A stretch of DNA of 64,000 nucleotides, taken from NCBI GenBank assembly GCA_038503035.1, contig JAVSML010024329.1, positions 1 through 64,000 of the forward strand, read 5' to 3'. Positions within the stretch are counted from its first letter, which is position 1, and the number at the start of each line of letters is the position of its first letter. Origin of the DNA: Crocodylus rhombifer (Eukaryota; Chordata; Crocodylia; Crocodylidae). The position numbers were made by a program, and so were the translations under genes. The notes under the pieces are model-generated. The model saw nothing but the letters and a program-made list of their open reading frames with translations. It did not search any database and was not told where the DNA came from. This document shows positions 32,125-42,606 of the stretch, one piece after another.

Positions 32125-32465
32125 GGGTGGCTGCAGACATGCTGTGGGGCTGCTCCAATGTGCGGTAATTACAGTACATTGGAGCAGACTTGATTAATCA
32201 AGTCTGCCGGAGCATGATACTTACCACATTCCAGCCAGCCTCTAAGTCTCAAGTAGTAGTATTCACATGCTTCAAAATGGCAGTGGGGCGCTTGAACTAA
32301 AGCTCATCAAACAAGCTTTACTTCCAAGTGCTCCCACCACCATTTTGAAGCAGAGGGATGCTAATTCATCATGAGACACTGAGGCGCTTTAATTAGACTA
32401 TCTCTAGGAGCTGCTCTAATTAAAGTGCCATCCCCCCAACCCCCAGAGTACATGCAAAAGTGCCT
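32125..32465 (+). mobile_element. TIR element of the 2094 family, 341 bp
   Basis: It begins GGGTGGCTGCAGACATGC and ends GAGTACATGCAAAAGTGCC. Shared landmarks are GGTAATTACAGTACATTGG, AGCAGACTTGATTAATC, AAGCTCATCAAACAAGCTTT and GCTTTAATTAGAC...CTGCTCTAATTAAAG. Flanking triplets are TGT and TAT. No ORF. Confidence 0.65.
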
Positions 32466-32506
32466 TATAACACCTTCCTGTTTCATCAGCATTTAGCAGT
32501 CAAGGC

Positions 32507-32554
32507 AAAGGTGAGATATTGTTGTGCAAGGGAGCACAACAATATCTCACCTTT
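32507..32554. repeat. Perfect hairpin, 21-bp arms, 6-base loop
   Basis: AAAGGTGAGATATTGTTGTGC at 32507-32527 is exactly inverted at 32534-32554, with loop AAGGGA. It starts about 40 bases after the MITE end. Too short for a classical microRNA precursor but a strong cruciform or RNA stem. Confidence 0.85.
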
Positions 32555-32555
32555 T

Positions 32556-34528
32556 GTTTCTTTTTTCTTATTCACTTGTTTTTATGGGGTTTTTTGCTTT
32601 CTTCTCTAAGCTATCTGAATCATTGTTGGGAATCATTGTTGGGATTTATAAATCTAATAAATACATCTCTACATGCTATCATAAGTTTTTGTAGTTAAAA
32701 GTAGCTAATAGGTAATCATAGTCCCAATTTATAAACATATTTTGATTGCATATTCTTCAAGCAACAAATCACTCTTTATATACTATAGTTCTTTATTTTT
32801 AAGCTTTATGGAGATGGTATGAACTTATTGCACATGGCTAGTTTAGCCAAACAGAGCCAGCATAATGTAGGCATGCACTACGGATGTTCCAAAATACAGC
32901 TTTGCTAATGTACATCCGTTCTGACCCACAACTTCCATCATTATTTAATAATCCTTCCTTTAATGTGTTTGGTAGAGACCATCAACAACATAAGTACAGT
33001 ACAATATTATCGTAAATTAGTTCCTATCCAAAAAAACACGAGTTAACCACTTCCACAGAACACAACTTCTTTAGAATACTTAACTTGTTTGGCTCCCAGA
33101 GAGAACGGTATAACACTTCTGCAATTACTGCCTCTGTAATTGGAACATAACTGTATGGATCACCATATTTTTATACTGTAACTCCTATTGCTTTGAACTC
33201 AGGTTCATTTGCATGTTTAAAAATTAAAGCTTTAGCTTTTTAACCTTAAAGCAACCCTTTTTTAGTCTTTCTTCTTTGGGTATCAGAAAAATTTATTTCA
33301 GTGAAACACTTTAAAATGAAACACACATTACAGTGTATTTTGAACGCTTGCATACTGTTGCGGGCTGGCAGTTATTTTTGAGAAAAGCCTTAAAATACAG
33401 CTGAAACATTGGGGTGAATTCCGTATCTAACACACATCTTTTTTAAGTTGAACTGTTTGTGGATAAAGGAATTGTAAAATATTATAAGAGAAAATTCAGC
33501 CAGATGACAAGGTAACTTCATACATTAATCAAATATTCTGTCACTGGGTGTGTGTTGACCTTAAATGTCAATTATCCTGGCTAGCATTTATCTTTACATA
33601 TGAATGGCTCATAAGAATTACTGTTCTGAGCGGATTTCTTTTGATAGAAATGTCACAAGATTTTTGCAAAATTCTATCTTTTAATCTTGGTCTTTTGCTG
33701 CAATTATTCCCAGACCTTATTGTGGTTTCCTGCACAAAATTACATCCTTAAGCATAATAGTCCAGCATTTAATAGACACAGGACAATAAAAAGTCAACAG
33801 CAGGAGACAATATGTTTTATATGTGTAGTTAACTTTACACAGCACTGGAAAATATTGGCAAGTGGCACTTAATAATGGTACCCCTGGTTTCTTAAAATAC
33901 ATCTCAAAGAATACAAAGCCACAAAACACTTATTTTCTATAGTTACTCTTGGAGACTGATTTTCAGGGGTTCAAATGTTGCTTCTTAGATTACAATTTCA
34001 AGATGTTGTTCTGATTTCACTAATACAATTATTCTTCCCTGTTTATACTCTTTGTTTACTTTAAATCATTTCCAATTATTAATTGGATGGAAAGTGGTTT
34101 CATTTGAGACACATAAAAAATAACTCCAGACAGATGTAATTCCAATTTATTTACCATGTTGGTTTTGGGCTTGTAAGTTTTAAACAACACCGAAGTTGGA
34201 GAGTTTCCTGCTGGACTGCAGAATATCTAGTTCTGGAAAGTAAATGCAGTCATGGAAATAAGCCCTATAAACATGCAAAACAGGCCACAGGGATGTTAAC
34301 AGTAGGACATTTAAGCTAGTGGCACACTGGCACCAGTCCCTGGAGTGAAACATTTCTGGAAATACTGCATTAAAAGCTGCCTTGAAAGAGTAATGATTCA
34401 AATGGAACTCAGATACAACTGCCCTCAGTGATATCCCAGGACTGCCACCTGCTTCTTTGTTAGTGAAATCCTTCTCTCTTCTACTTAAAGATGTATCTTT
34501 TCTTGTTGTGATTTATCCTTATCAACTC
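32556..34528. other. Unassigned AT-rich sequence
   Basis: About 2 kb with no repeat boundaries or credible frames seen; one of the longest stretches without recognisable transposons in this window. Confidence 0.5.
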
Positions 34529-34531
34529 AAT

Positions 34532-34787
34532 CAGCATGTCTACACCTGATGCTACATGCCCATAGCAACTCACTACAGCGACGTAGTGTCCACGGGTGTC
34601 TACACGTAACTGGCGGCTACTTCGCCATAGCGGCGCACTCCGCCATTTTACTGGGCTGCTACAGCAAAATAGCTGCTAAAAATAACTGAGCTAGACATAT
34701 GGCACAGTATGTGCAGTTACTGTGCTATGCTTTAGTACTTCCAAGAGGAGCAACAATGTTGCTGCAGGGCAACATGTAGACACACCC
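34532..34787. mobile_element. TIR element, 256 bp, CpG-containing core
   Basis: Left end CAGCATGTCTACACCTG; right end reverse-complemented GGGTGTGTCTACATGTTG. Flanking triplets AAT and AAC. The core has CTACAGCGACGTAGTG and GGCGGCTACTTCGCC, unusually CpG-rich for this region. No ORF. Confidence 0.55.
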
Positions 34788-34933
34788 AACATTAGCTAAA
34801 TTATTCTAACAAAAACATAAGCCATTTTTCATAGTCCACAAAAATGGCCCTAGAGGACATAAAACACTGGTTTGGTATATATGGTCATGTCTCCAACAGT
34901 GAACCCAACAAACATGAAAGCATGCTACCTACT

Positions 34934-35419
34934 GGGAGCATCCACGCGTGTAATTAAAGCAGCTGAATAAACTCTGGCACAATTTGCACTAAATTTTGCT
35001 GCTCCCAGGCACTGTGTTTGTACATGGGCCCACGACTAAAACACGTTGAGCCAAGGCAGAGCAGCCCCAGATGGCAGGAAGCCCCGGGGTCAGCTTGCCA
35101 GCCCAGGGACCAATGACCCTGCTCAACATGCTGTGGAGAGGCTGGCTAGGGCAAGTGAGAGTGTTTCAGTGTAGGGCAAGTCAGCAAGGAGCCCCCGCTC
35201 TGAAGCACATTTTGCCCCAGCCAGCCCCATCAGTGTCTATATTTGCATTGCAGCAGGGTAAACAACTCCACCGTAAGATAGTACTTGTGTCTGACAGTAC
35301 TATCCTATGGCAGAGTTAATTAGTTTACTCCATCCTAATACCACCAGATGTATAGACGGTGACGTTGACTGTGGTACTAGTTAGTCAACTTGCAGGAAAT
35401 GTTTCATGTAGGCACACCC
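34934..35419. mobile_element. TIR element, 486 bp, 3-bp duplication ACT
   Basis: Left end GGGAGCATCCACGCGTG; right end reverse-complemented GGGTGTGCCTACATGAAAC. ACT precedes (34931-34933) and follows (35420-35422). The middle (AACATGCTGTGGAGAGGCTG) matches the element at 49044. A segment near 35299 (GTACTATCCTATGGCAGAG) matches the element at 50003. An 82-codon frame across the middle is not a gene. Confidence 0.75.
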
Positions 35420-35422
35420 ACT

Positions 35423-38002
35423 GTCAACTATGTTAGTTCAAGTAGAATACTTCTATACTGAGGGTCCTGGGTTTCTGTGTGTATTAAATAAGTTTGTCTG
35501 AATAATACCTTTCAGAGATTAGAAATGTCATGCATATGTAAGTAGAGTGTATTCATTTAAGCTTTCACTGGCAATATGAATTATGCTATTATTTTGTCCT
35601 CAATGACAGCCTGTTGAAGAAGTCATCAGAAAGATTCCCATTAACTCCAATAAACTTTAGATCAGGCCCCTAAGGATTAAAATAGTAAAAAGAGATTACT
35701 AGAAAATATTTTATTCCTAACTGCATAAAACATGTTTATGGCCATTACTACCTGCTAACTGAAATTATATTTTGTATATATTAAAATTATTCTCTTTAAA
35801 TTTAGTGACCATTATACAATATTAATGTAATATTACTCAACTATATAAACAATAATCCTGTTTTTGTTGCTGCTCTGGGGTTATTACATTCAGTAATGTT
35901 AACTTTTGAGTCACAGTTGGAAAAAGCATTCAAGATTTTTTTTCACAGCTCCATGCTGAACTCCTAAAAAAAGTTCTGTCGTGGCTTTGTTCTTATAACA
36001 ACTTTTTTGTTTTGTGAGCTAGACATAAAACTACAAACTAAACAAACTACATTTGTGGCAAATAGTTTGGAAAACACTTATAAACTCCACCTTTTGTATT
36101 CATACTTTTCATATTACTAATAAAATAACGGGTCTTTTTTATTAAACTGCCTTTTGCTTAAAATCCAAAAGTTGGTTTTGTTTAGCATCTGAAAGTTGTA
36201 ACAGTGAAACTATATGCTGTTGGCCAGATCCTCCACAAAATAAGTCACAGTTCTATTCACTTCACTAATAAATCTGCTGATGTATACAAAGTAATGATCT
36301 GAACTGATCACCTAAACTGACTTATCTTACATAAACGAATACAATAAAATCAGTGAACAAAAAAGAAGTCTCCACATGAGAGAACTGTGTGCTTGTGTTT
36401 CTGTCTCTTGCATTTACCCTGAGATTAAAAAGTCTGTCAGTTTTGCACACACAAAATTGTCTTGAACACTTAACGATGCTCTACACGGAAACCGGAGACA
36501 TCACAACTGAATAGCTGCATACACTGATCTTTCCTTGAGATTTCCACAAGGTTCCACAACAAATTACTGAAAAGTCCCCATCACATAATCTTGCATTTTA
36601 AAAATTCAGGGGTGCAAAATACAATTCTGACATGGTTTATATTAGCATAAAATGATTGAAGAATGTTCGTAGTTATGGCAGAACAGAGCTCTGAGTACTA
36701 AATCTAGCTTTTTATTCTACAGCTTCTTCATATTAAGACAAAATGTTATGCTACTGGGTATTCGCTGCCCTTAAAGTAAGCAGCATGTATGAGTTACATA
36801 TTTTACAAAAAAAGATTGTGGTTAGGTAGACCAGGAGATAAATCTTTCCTTTGTTATCCAGAAGTTGGTTTGGTGCACGTTAAAAACTGCTCATTATTTT
36901 TAACTTTCCCTAGAGTGAATAATGTCTTCACAGCAAACAGTATAACCAGGTAGCTGAATTTCACACTACTGGGAAAGCAGGAAACAAATACTGATTCTTC
37001 CCATGTGGGCTGACATCAGTCAGTGTGCAATCCTGAGAATCAGACATTGCTCATGATATCTTCCATTGGAAAAGTAACACTCTAATGGCCTGGTATCATC
37101 TTACTTAAGTTACTATGGATAATCTGCCAAAGAGAAAGCATGTAAATAATTATAATTTGCTTTGATCCTTTAACATGGTTCTTACTCATTAAATAGTTTC
37201 ATTTTCAGGTTCCATTTCCTTTCTAGAGAAGATCTTTTATTTTTTTCCATATTAAATGTAAAGTGCATAAAAGTGAAAATGTTTCCCAAAGTTATTTTTT
37301 CCCTTAACCAAGTATTGTTAGGTTTTAGACAATCTGCTCTGATTATCTGTGATTTTATTTTAATGGTTATTAAAATACACATGGATTCTACTTTGGAAAG
37401 GTGCTGCTCCTGTGTTAATCATATAAAAACTAACAAGCTTTAAAGTCATGACAATGCTGTGGCATGGACCTAGCAAAGCAAAGAAATTAAGGACGTAGCG
37501 CCTCAGAGCTTTCTCAACAAAGTACTTCTTCTGAAAAAGCTGTTTCAACAAAACTGAACTGTTTCATGAAACTGCATCCATTTCAATGAAGTTTCTTGAA
37601 GCACAATATTTCAAAATGAAAAAAAAATGTCTTATTGGAAAACTGTTTAGGAGCACTGAAATTTCATTTTATTTTATTTTAAATTGTTTTTTGTTGTTTT
37701 TTATTTTTAAAATTATGAAGGATGATGTCTTTAGTGCTAACAGAAAATTTTTCTTTCTACATCAAATTGCCTCTTGTCTTTGTGGCAGAAGTGCTTCATG
37801 CCTTAAAATCAAATGCCAGCATTCCAAAATTTCCCAGGCAATGGAAAAGCCAAGCTCCAATTAAGATACAAGAGTGACAGGCCAGTCCCAAATCAGTGTC
37901 GCATTCTTTCTTTTGCTCTTCCATGCACTGCTTCCTCTGCTGCAATGCAACTCTCAGGAAATAAGACTCCATCCAGTTGTTCCATTCATGGGCACAACCC
38001 TG
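35423..38002. other. Unassigned AT-rich sequence
   Basis: About 2.6 kb without recognisable mobile elements or credible coding frames. It could be ancestral unique DNA. Confidence 0.5.
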
Positions 38003-38005
38003 AAG

Positions 38006-38300
38006 GGCCAGGTACAGACATTATACTTTTACCTGTATAAGTGACTGGAAATCAGTCTATCCCCATAACAGAACTGAGGTTCAGCATACACAGCTGGTCT
38101 ACACCCATAAAAGAACAGAAGTTTGGCACACATAGACTAGTTAAAAAATGGCAGAAGAATAGCTAGTCTAAGAATAGCTTCTCCCCTACCACAGGATGAA
38201 CATGTATTCTGTTTGCTACCAATAGAAAGTATGCTGCTTACCAAAAACCATGTAACTTGGATCAATTCCGCCTGAGCTTTTTGAATGTCTGTACCTAGCC
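38006..38300 (+). mobile_element. GGTACAGACATT-TIR MITE, copy 2, 3-bp duplication AAG
   Basis: The ends GGCCAGGTACAGACATTATA and (reverse-complemented) GGCTAGGTACAGACATTC are inverted copies. AAG lies at 38003-38005 and 38301-38303. The interior aligns throughout with 22558-22853. No ORF. Confidence 0.8.
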
Positions 38301-38303
38301 AAG

Positions 38304-39263
38304 ATGTCTCTACTAGATAGATCTCCAGCTTTAATGCCTGTGCCTCAGTCTGACCCACAAGGCAATGGAGGACCAGATCAAGAACATTTTGAAGCTTTTT
38401 TTTAAAAAGGATTCCATTACTGTAGTTTCTTCATTCCCATTTATGTGCATATATATAAGTAGCCTAATTTTGAAAAGTGGTGAACATTCAAGCCCATCAC
38501 TGGAAATTTCAGATTACTCAATGCTTTTGAAAAAAGCAGGCACAAACAGGAAACAATTATTTGGAGGACAGGGATTAAAAGTTTCTCCCTCTATACACAT
38601 TTACATATATATATGCTTTAGCCAAAAAATTTACTAGATTTAGCTGACAAACAGTTCCAAGAGGACCATTATAAATCACCTTCCAAAGTACCATGGTGAC
38701 CTTTAACCAGTGTCTGGACATCTAGCCATTTCTAAGAATATTCCTATTGTGAAAATCAAGACCCTGATCCTTCCTGTGCATTCTTTGTTCTATGCCTGTG
38801 AGTAGACATGCAGTGTTCACTGGGATTGCTCATTTGCATGAAGTAAAGCCTGTCGTATATACTTGCAGGAGCCCAAACCAGTTTTTATGATATTGTAAAA
38901 GGCTGCTATGGCACAAACTGCTTTTTAGAACACAGGCCAGCTTCTGGAAGGGAAAGGAATTAGAGTCAAAATAATCTAGGAAAGTTTAAATGAAGAAGAA
39001 AAAGAAAAATGAATGGATATATTCAAAGTAATGAAGAACCGTTTTTTCTTATTCTTCTACTAGTAACTACCATATTTTCTCACATACACATATTTTCTCT
39101 AGAATATATGCACCTTGTTTGTAAAAGGCACAATGAAGGGAAAAAAGATTTTTCCAGAGGTACATAGTGTAGGGCATGAAAAGAGCCTAATCTTCAATTG
39201 TTTCACCCTCCCCTTTCTGCTTAACTAATACTAAAAACCTACCTGCTGCTGAAGACTAGTTTG
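38304..39263. other. Unassigned sequence
   Basis: AT-rich with small TATATA runs. Nothing recognised. Confidence 0.5.
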
Positions 39264-39266
39264 AAT

Positions 39267-39603
39267 GGGCACTTTTATGCATGCTTGAGGGGTGGGGAGG
39301 CAGCACTTTAATTAGAGCAGCTCTGAGAGCAACTCTAATTAAAGCACTGCTGTGTCTCCTGTATGAGTGTCCCCATGCTTAAACATGGTGGCAGGGACAC
39401 TTGAATTAAAGCTCACTCAACAAGCTTTAGTTCAAGAGCCCCGCAACCAATTTTAGGAGCGGGGCCAGTGACACATGAGACACAGGAGGCTGCTGGAGCA
39501 TGGCACTGCCACACTCCAGCAGACTCGATTAATCGGGTCTGTTCTGATGCACTGGAAAATTCCAGTGCATCAGAGCAGCCTCTGTGCTCATGTATAGGCA
39601 CCC
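39267..39603 (-). mobile_element. TIR element of the 2094 family, reverse orientation, 337 bp
   Basis: It begins GGGCACTTTTATGCATGC and ends CTCATGTATAGGCACCC. The palindrome CTTTAATTAGAGCAGCTC/GAGAGCAACTCTAATTAAAG is near its left end. AAGCTCACTCAACAAGCTTT and CAGCAGACTCGATTAATCG follow. Triplets AAT and AAC flank it. A second inner palindrome ACTGGAAAATTCCAGT lies at 39551-39566. Confidence 0.65.
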
Positions 39604-39606
39604 AAC

Positions 39607-40880
39607 AGGTAGATCAATGGTTTTGAAAAGAGTTAAAAAGTCTCCAAGGCTGTAAAATAAGGAGAGACCAGGAAAACCTAGCAGACAGAAAAAATGCCCC
39701 AAGAAAAGTTAGCTTGGTTACGGGACCATCAAAGCCATTGAAAAGGAAATGCAATTGTTCCTGCTTCTAGAGTGAAGAGCAATGGGCTATTTAGACAACT
39801 GACTCCCTCAGCTGCCTCAATGCAATGCAACTGCTGCACAGTGCAGCAGGAAGCAAAGCAGGGTGCTTTTATCTCAGTCAGGAAATTGGCTTTCCTGTTT
39901 GATACAGGTACTGAATTTTGGGCAGGCTGATTTTGAGGGGAAAGGTGAATAACGTATATAAGAAAATACCGTATGTTTGCAGAGTGCTGAGGGATCAATT
40001 ATATGAAGATCCTGAAAAAATGTTTTGTATTTTTTTAATGAAATTTGTTTGTGGCCAGTCAAACTCCATGTAACTGGGTCCCAATCTTTCTGGGATCATG
40101 ACTCCATTTTAGGATTGTGACCTCCACTAGAAATTGAATTTCTAAGGAGCTTGCAAATTCACTTGTATGTGCCTTGATGCCACCTGGGTTTGCAACTCCT
40201 AGTTTCTGAACTGCAACTCTAGATGCAGTTGGCCATGCTACTGTGTGCAACAGAATGTTATTAAAACACTTTGGCAGCAGAGGAAAGTATTCAGTTTTAA
40301 GTCTCCTAACACACTGAAGCAGTATACCAGCAATCTGCTAATGCACGCCCTGTTTGCAGTTTATTATTATATGAGTTAGTACAAAATTCCACATTATACT
40401 TTTAAAACTGTCTATATTCTTGGTTGCATAAATTGTGGCTAAACATATTCAGGAGCAACTTTTCCAAAATGATCCATTTAGTTATTTGAAATGTTTATTT
40501 CCAACGTCCCCAAAAGTACAAGTCTACAACAACTGCACAGGGCTGGGAATGCTACAATATTTTAGTCTGAGGAAGATAGCAATGTTTGAGTTACAAAAGT
40601 GTAGAAGAACATCTGAAAGCAGTAACTTCTTCCTCCTCCCCTCCCCCCTTTTTTTGGACTCTGTAATTTAAAAAAAAAAATTAACTAGGTTTTTCTTTGC
40701 AAATACAATGAAAACAATTGTACTGCTGGTTTGAATGTTTCTATGCTAAGTGTCAGCTGGAAACCATATTTTTCATAATATCATAATTCCCAGAATACAG
40801 GGATTTAGAGTAGAAACAATGACAATATTAACTGTGTGTGTGTGTAAATACACATAAAATATTAACTATATGGGCATGAT
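39607..40880. other. Unassigned sequence
   Basis: AT-rich; contains a (TG)n run at about 40852-40863 and an A-run at 40669. No gene signal. Confidence 0.5.
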
Positions 40881-40884
40881 AAAG

Positions 40885-40965
40885 AGGTCGAGTTCTCAAA
40901 AGCTTTCACTCTCTACATATCTTATTTAGTTAGTCTATAAAGTGCATGTCTACCCTGCCTTCTCC
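40885..40965 (+). mobile_element. Possible Penelope-like tail fragment
   Basis: TTCTCAAAAGCTTTCACTC followed by ACATATCTTATTTAGTTAGT and CTATAAAGTGCATGTCTACC resembles the ACGAAAGCTTATGC...TTAGTCTATAAGGTGC tail of vertebrate Penelope-like elements. It is short and diverged. Confidence 0.4.
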
Positions 40966-41037
40966 AACATTAACTATAGTCAAACTCTGAAGGACTTTAA
41001 TGCCTGACAAATCAGCCTATCAAATAACAGTGATACA

Positions 41038-41389
41038 GTGAAGCCCGCTGCGCCCCCAGTCCCCCGAAGCCCCCCAGACACCCCCTCAGCAGCCGCCGAG
41101 CCCCCTGCCGAGCCCCAGCACAGCCGGAGGTAAGCGGGCTCGTGGGGTTAACTCCTCGCTTGCTGGGAGGAGGCCGCTGCCTAGTGCCGGGCCGGGTCAA
41201 GCCCCCGCCCAGGCCCCTACTTGGCGCAGCCCCCCAGGGAGCCCCGCGAACAGGCTACGTAAACAGGCGCTTGAGTTAGCGCGGAGTTCGCACAGGGGAG
41301 GGCGCGGGAGGGCATGAGACCCTGCCTGCGACCCCCCCCCAGCCATAGCCAGCCCCAGCCGTAGCCAGCCTACCAGAGGCATCACACGG
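41038..41389 (+). promoter_or_regulatory. CR1 5' untranslated region, internal promoter region
   Basis: A C- and CpG-rich 352-base leader precedes ORF1, in sharp contrast to the AT-rich flank. CR1 elements, lacking an upstream promoter, must start transcription from within this region. No TATA box is visible. The G+C-rich block continues through ORF1. Confidence 0.6.
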
Positions 41390-42478
41390 ATGGGCACACG
41401 CCGCACCCCGAGGGTCCCCTCGGGCTCTGCGGCCCCTCCACTGGGCACCTCAGAGACGGCCACCCAGACGGGGCCCATGGTTCCGGGCTCCACGCAGACG
41501 GAGCCCCTGGCTCTTGGCTGCGGGGGCTGCCTGTCCCTTTTTCAGGCTCTGGGGCCCAGGAGCATGGCCCCTTCCCCTTCCACGGTCTGCTCCCTGCTGG
41601 GGTCTCTGGCACGCCAGCTGGAGGAGCTCCAGGCCACAGTCCAGAGACTGCGTGCCATCAGGGACTGTGAGCAGGAGATAGACTCCTACTGCCAGGCCCT
41701 TCTCCCCCGGGAGCCACAGGGGAGAGCTCCGTCTCCCTCCGCAACTAAGGAGGACTCTGGGACCTCCCACTCTGCCCAGTCAGGGGCATGGGCCAAGGTG
41801 GTCAAGGGCCTCAAGGCCCGCCGCACCAAGGCCCCTGCCCCGCCGGAGCTTAGCAACAGGTTCACACCTCTTGCAGCCCCAGCAGAGCCCACGCAGTTGC
41901 CAGCTCCTGCAGGCAACCCAGGCTCAACTGCAGCTACCGGCCCCGCTCTCCCCAAGACAAAGCGTAAGGTGTTTGTTGTGGGAGACTCCATCCTGCAGGG
42001 CACTGAGGGAGCAATCTGCCGCCCCGACCCCTTAGCCCGGGAAGTCTGCTGCTTCCCGGGGGCCCGCATCCGAGACATTGCGGAGAGGATCCCGCAGCTC
42101 CTCCGGCCCACAGACCACTACCCCATGCTCCTTATTCATGTGGGCACCAATGACACGGCTCGGAGCACCCCCAGCCAGGTCATGAGGCGCTACAGGGAGT
42201 TGGGAGCAGGGCTTAGGGGTCTGGGAGCTCAGGTGGTGTTTTCCTCGATCCTCCCAGTCTCGGGCTATGGGCTGAGGAGGGAGAGGAGGATCCACGCGGT
42301 GAACCAAAGACTGCGGCGCTGGTGTTATCAGGAAGGCTTTGGCTTCCATGACCACAACCCGCTCTTTGGAGAGAGAGGCAGCGAGCTGCTGGGAAGAGAT
42401 GGCCTCCACCTCTCTCCCCTGGGGAGGAGGCTCTTCTCAGCCAGGCTGGCTGACCTGCTCCACCGGGCTTTAAACTAA
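41390..42478 (+). CDS. CR1 ORF1 protein with SGNH/GDSL esterase domain, intact, 362 aa
   Basis: The N-terminal 60 residues are proline- and threonine-rich with a CGGC motif at 44-47. Residues 65-105 (LLGSLARQLEELQATVQRLR...) have coiled-coil character. A basic, proline-rich linker spans about 110-190. The C-terminal domain has the SGNH family blocks: block I VVGDSIL with catalytic Ser200, block III GTND at 252-255, and block V DGLHLSPLG with Asp337 and His340. All catalytic positions are present. ORF1 of CR1 binds RNA and carries an esterase whose role in retrotransposition is unresolved. The stop (TAA) precedes ORF2 by about 130 bases. The ATG is the first in a long open frame just after the CpG-rich leader. 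No disabling change is seen. Confidence 0.9.
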   Translation: MGTRRTPRVPSGSAAPPLGTSETATQTGPMVPGSTQTEPLALGCGGCLSLFQALGPRSMAPSPSTVCSLLGSLARQLEELQATVQRLRAIRDCEQEIDSYCQALLPREPQGRAPSPSATKEDSGTSHSAQSGAWAKVVKGLKARRTKAPAPPELSNRFTPLAAPAEPTQLPAPAGNPGSTAATGPALPKTKRKVFVVGDSILQGTEGAICRPDPLAREVCCFPGARIRDIAERIPQLLRPTDHYPMLLIHVGTNDTARSTPSQVMRRYRELGAGLRGLGAQVVFSSILPVSGYGLRRERRIHAVNQRLRRWCYQEGFGFHDHNPLFGERGSELLGRDGLHLSPLGRRLFSARLADLLHRALN

Positions 42479-42606
42479 GCCCGCTGGGGGATGGGGGGAC
42501 TACTGCCTCTGCTGGCCTGCTGAACGGCCCTTGCAAAGCCAGCGGACCAAGGCACTTAAGGGGGCACTTAAGGGAGCTCACCCCTGCCCCAGCCCTGGCA
42601 CAATCT

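Noticed and set aside
21900..32600. Hammerhead ribozyme associated with the Penelope-like sequences
   Set aside because: Some Penelope-like elements carry them, but I found no CTGATGA ... GAAA core in the flanks of the copies here.
34532..34787. CpG-rich segment as a CpG island promoter
   Set aside because: It is only about 100 bases and sits inside a TIR element, so it is better explained as element sequence.
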